DNA from: Chelydra serpentina
Lineage: Eukaryota; Chordata; Testudines; Chelydridae
Direction of reading: 5' to 3'
Length of the DNA: 64,000 nucleotides
Assembly (NCBI GenBank): GCA_037349315.1
Contig: JBAIAC010000023.1
Coordinates: forward strand, 34,696,501 to 34,760,500
Made by a program: the position numbers and the translations under genes. The notes under the pieces were generated by a model. The model was not told the origin of the DNA. It saw only the letters and a list, made by a program, of their open reading frames with translations, and did not search any database. Every line of letters starts with the position of its first letter. The stretch's first letter is position 1. This document shows positions 61,290-64,000 of the stretch, piece by piece.

Positions 61290-62919
61290 AAATCTAGCAT
61301 ATCCTTGAATATAAGCTTGTTTGCCAAGTGGCATTGCCTCCCTCATTGGTTATAGTTATGATAAAGCAGTTTTGTTTCAAAAGAGAATTTTTTTTTCGAT
61401 TTGACAGTGCTGCACCCTTCCAACACATGAATACTTGCTTCAAGGGATTTAACCAAAGGTTGAGCAGAAAATGTTATAGGTTTGCTTGTTAAATATTGGC
61501 AACGTATCACTGAACAATTCTCATACCTTGTTACAGTGAACTCATCTTTTTTTTTCCTTAAAAGAAATGCTGCATTATAAAGATATTTATAAATATGATT
61601 TTGCACCATTATATTTTAAGTTATTAAATAAGTTAGATTTAATCTTTTAATACAGGCATTTTTGTGTAGGTAATTAACGTGCTGTGGCAAACACCAGGAA
61701 GACTTCCATGTCCGTTTAGCAAATTTGCCAGATTGATAAAATATTACTTCTTTTAATACAGCAATGAACATCTGATACAACACCATGCTGCAGTAATGTC
61801 ACTCAGTAAGGATTTAACTAATTTAGTTTGTAGGATCACTCGTTTGAAGTTGATGTGGAGGATATTTGTATTAGTTTACTTACACTGATTACGAAGAAGC
61901 CTTGCCTTTTAATGAGGTATGTAGTGTTTGGTAAAAAGTTACTTCTGCAATTTAATATGTGGTGGGGGGGAACTTTGAGTCGCTTTTTTATTATAGAGGT
62001 AATACATCACTAACCTGCTATTACCTCCCATTCTATGGGATAATACTTCTTCTGTATGAATTTCCACTGGGAACAGTAGTTATTAGAACAGGTAGATTGA
62101 ACCAAGCATCACCAAATAGATTTTTTTTCTTCTCCTCTAAATCCCAGAGCAAATGTTGTCATGCTCAGGAGCAGCTAGCAATTCAGAACTGTGATTACAT
62201 TTATTTGCTGCTTTTGAGGTCTTTGCCGCTTCTTTGACAGTAGTACTTTACGCCCACAAGCAACTGTATCATTTTAATATATTAATATGACTTTAATGTA
62301 GCACAAGGTTTCTCCGAATAAGGTATTTTTGCTGGTTTGACTATGTAGAAAAATGAGGGCAAACATTTAGTTGAATTTAAAGGCAATGCTTCACATAAAT
62401 GGGAAAGACTTTTATGTTCTGCTGAGGTCTGCCTTGCTTCTGCTGCTATTTTTAGAGAAACAAAAAATCCTTGTTCAGGTTCTACAATCTGGGTCTCTAT
62501 TTCTCTTCAGTATTGCTAGCGCACTAAGAGAATATTTGTCATAGCTGCAGTGTGAAGTCTGACTGGAATTATTTCATCTGTTTTGTTTTCAGTAATATCA
62601 GTGTATCAGGCAAGTGCAATAAATGTAGTAGATATTAGGGCTGATTTTAAAAACAAGGGCACCAAATACTTTAGTTTTGTAGGTTTGCTATCACTTGTGT
62701 ATATTATTGAAGATAGTTTCTCCAAGCATAGAAAGTGACCATACGAGACAGTTGTTTTATTGGGCCCTTTTCACATGAGGTGACCTCATAACCTGTCCCT
62801 CCCAGCACTCTGACCTCCCTGTAAGTTCTCCAGTCATTCTAGTTCTGCCTCTGTTCTCATCTTCTGTTCATATGCAACCTTCCTGTTGAATCTGTCTTTG
62901 GTGATGGGCGGCAGTATAA

Positions 62920-63213
62920 GGCCAGGTCTACACTCGGGGCGGGAGTCGATGTAAGGTACGCAACTTCAGCTACGTGAATAGCGTAGCTGAAGTCAACGTA
63001 CCTGGCTCGACTTACCACGCCGTGAGGACGCCGCAATGTCGACTGCCACCGCTCCCCAATCGACTCTGCTTCCACCTCTTACCGGGGTGGATTATTGGAG
63101 TCGACAGCAGAGCGATTGGGGATCGATTTATCGCATCTACATTAGACGCAAAAAATCGATCCCTGAAAGATCGATTGCTACCCACCGATCCGGCAGGTAG
63201 TGAAGACGTACCC
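62920..63213 (+). mobile_element. MITE, copy 2 of the GGC...GTCTACACT family
   Basis: It begins GGCCAGGTCTACACT and ends AGTGAAGACGTACCC. It carries the hairpin 'ttcagctacg' / 'cgtagctgaa' (about 62966-62994) and the motif 'gggatcgatttatcg' near 63118-63133. It aligns with the inverse of 18236-18539. ORFs of 72-105 codons that cross it are shadows of the palindromic parts. Confidence 0.7.
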
Positions 63214-64000
63214 GTAGTATCTGAGCGCCTTCCACGTAAAGTCAATAGCAATAGTGGACTTCATGGAGTCTCTGGCACTTCTCCTTTTTGAGTTGAAATC
63301 TCTGCTTGGGAGTAGAGTGGGTTTTTGGGTTGGGGGTTGGTTGGGGCACCTCTTCCCCTTCACCTTCCCCTGCCCCTACCCTGTATTATCACATTGCCTG
63401 GTTTCCTTGCCACTCCTCAGCCTCTTTTAGTGGTTGCCACTGTTACCAGCACGGCCTCATGCTCTTTCCACTCCCCTGCTCTTTTGACATTGCAGCTGCA
63501 CATAGATCAGTTAAGCACCAAGCCTTCTGCATTGTAGAGGAATCCTTTGGAGACATGCTGGGCAAGTTTGTACGCTGCACTGACCAGCGGGAACTGGTAG
63601 TAGATTGTGAAGCAGATCTTTTGCCTGACACTAGCCTATTAGCTCCTCCTTCACCTTTCCATAGGCCTTGTGGCAGCCTCCTTTGCCAGGCAGGTGCTTA
63701 TCACAGTAGCATTGGAGGAGGGCACAGCACGATAGCTAACTTGGTAGCTCTTCTGCGGCATCCATCATGTGCTGCAAGATGGCTGTAGTAGCTGTGCCAG
63801 TGGTGTGACTTTGTCAATCACATCAGTGGATCCAGGAAGAATGTAAACCGTGAATTTACCCCCAAAAATGTGTCAAGGAAATCCTAGGATACAGATTGTT
63901 CCCGGTTATCTCATCCTGATGGGTTCACTTTTTGGACATTGGATATATTTAACTAGAGAGCCATTCCTATCTTGACGATGACTGCTGGTGAGGCCATTGA

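Larger units (their letters stand above)
21231..64000 (+). other. downstream intron (partial), with stretches holding nothing recognisable
   Basis: The next exon should begin mid-codon after GTAAGT, but none was recognised over more than 42 kb. Apart from listed repeats I see nothing identifiable in 21237-23621, 23683-25014, 25761-26544, 26622-27059, 28481-28882, 28953-30577, 30716-31068, 31134-31737, 32146-35585, 35891-37816, 38096-39513, 39962-41857, 41902-43069, 43259-43776, 44519-45239, 45656-47700, 47772-48981, 49808-51527, 52348-52766, 53269-55457, 56079-56269, 56373-57074, 57182-58468, 59668-60548, 61290-62919 and 63214-64000. ORFs of 156 codons (50147-50617) and 160 codons (63306-63788) lie here, without family resemblance or usable context. 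Confidence 0.55.

Noticed and set aside
63306..63788. 160-codon + strand ORF
   Set aside because: No family resemblance. It overlaps a pyrimidine-rich stretch that lowers stop frequency. A decayed transposon gene next to the MITE was considered but no motif supports it.
1..64000. Phage, plasmid, CRISPR or bacterial defence system
   Set aside because: Composition, splice sites and vertebrate retroelements exclude a prokaryotic origin. No regular spaced repeats are present.

Overview
The window looks like turtle nuclear DNA, most likely from a hidden-necked (cryptodire) turtle. The evidence is the repeat content: a full-length tRNA-derived SINE of the turtle Cry I (tortoise Pol III) type at about 55893-56078, many CR1 LINE pieces with the long 3' regions typical of turtle and crocodilian genomes, old CORE-SINE (MIR-type) copies, and several hairpin-forming DNA-transposon derivatives. 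No bacterial-type gene, operon, rRNA, CRISPR array or plasmid feature is present. Family names come from recognition by eye. Boundaries marked with target-site duplications (TSDs) were read directly from the bases.

Only one exon is well supported. It is 151 bp (21080-21230, + strand), with a pyrimidine-rich acceptor and a perfect GTAAGT donor. It encodes the end of the PA domain and the GDPSTPGYP motif of the transferrin-receptor/PSMA family, and it best fits NAALADL2, a gene known for enormous introns. The rest of the window is therefore best read as two partial introns, at least 21 kb upstream and at least 42 kb downstream. No neighbouring exon was recognised.

Layout. 1-3099: no recognisable element. 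3.1-5.8 kb: a nest of LINEs and DNA transposons, with a young CR1 inside an old CR1, then an oppositely oriented CR1 ORF2 piece split by a hAT-like element. 5.9-9.0 kb: two diverged copies of one long repeat, the second split by a 600-bp solo LTR. 10-20.3 kb: CR1 tail, several hairpin MITEs and two hAT-like elements with 8-bp TSDs. 21.1 kb: the exon. 25.0 kb: a degenerate partial copy of that exon with its acceptor. 26.5-28.5 kb: CR1. 35.6 kb: another hAT-like hairpin. 39.5 and 49.0 kb: two more solo LTRs. 43.8, 51.5, 57.1 and 58.5 kb: CR1 pieces. 52.8-56.1 kb: TIR elements and the Cry SINE. 60.5 kb: an 88-bp TG/CA palindrome. 62.9 kb: a second copy, in opposite orientation, of the 18.2-kb MITE.

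The main candidate for something undescribed is the exon-like duplicate at 25.0 kb. It keeps the reading frame and mostly synonymous changes over its best-conserved core, but it has lost the acceptor AG and gained a 2-bp deletion. The stacked insertions also allow a relative insertion history to be read directly.
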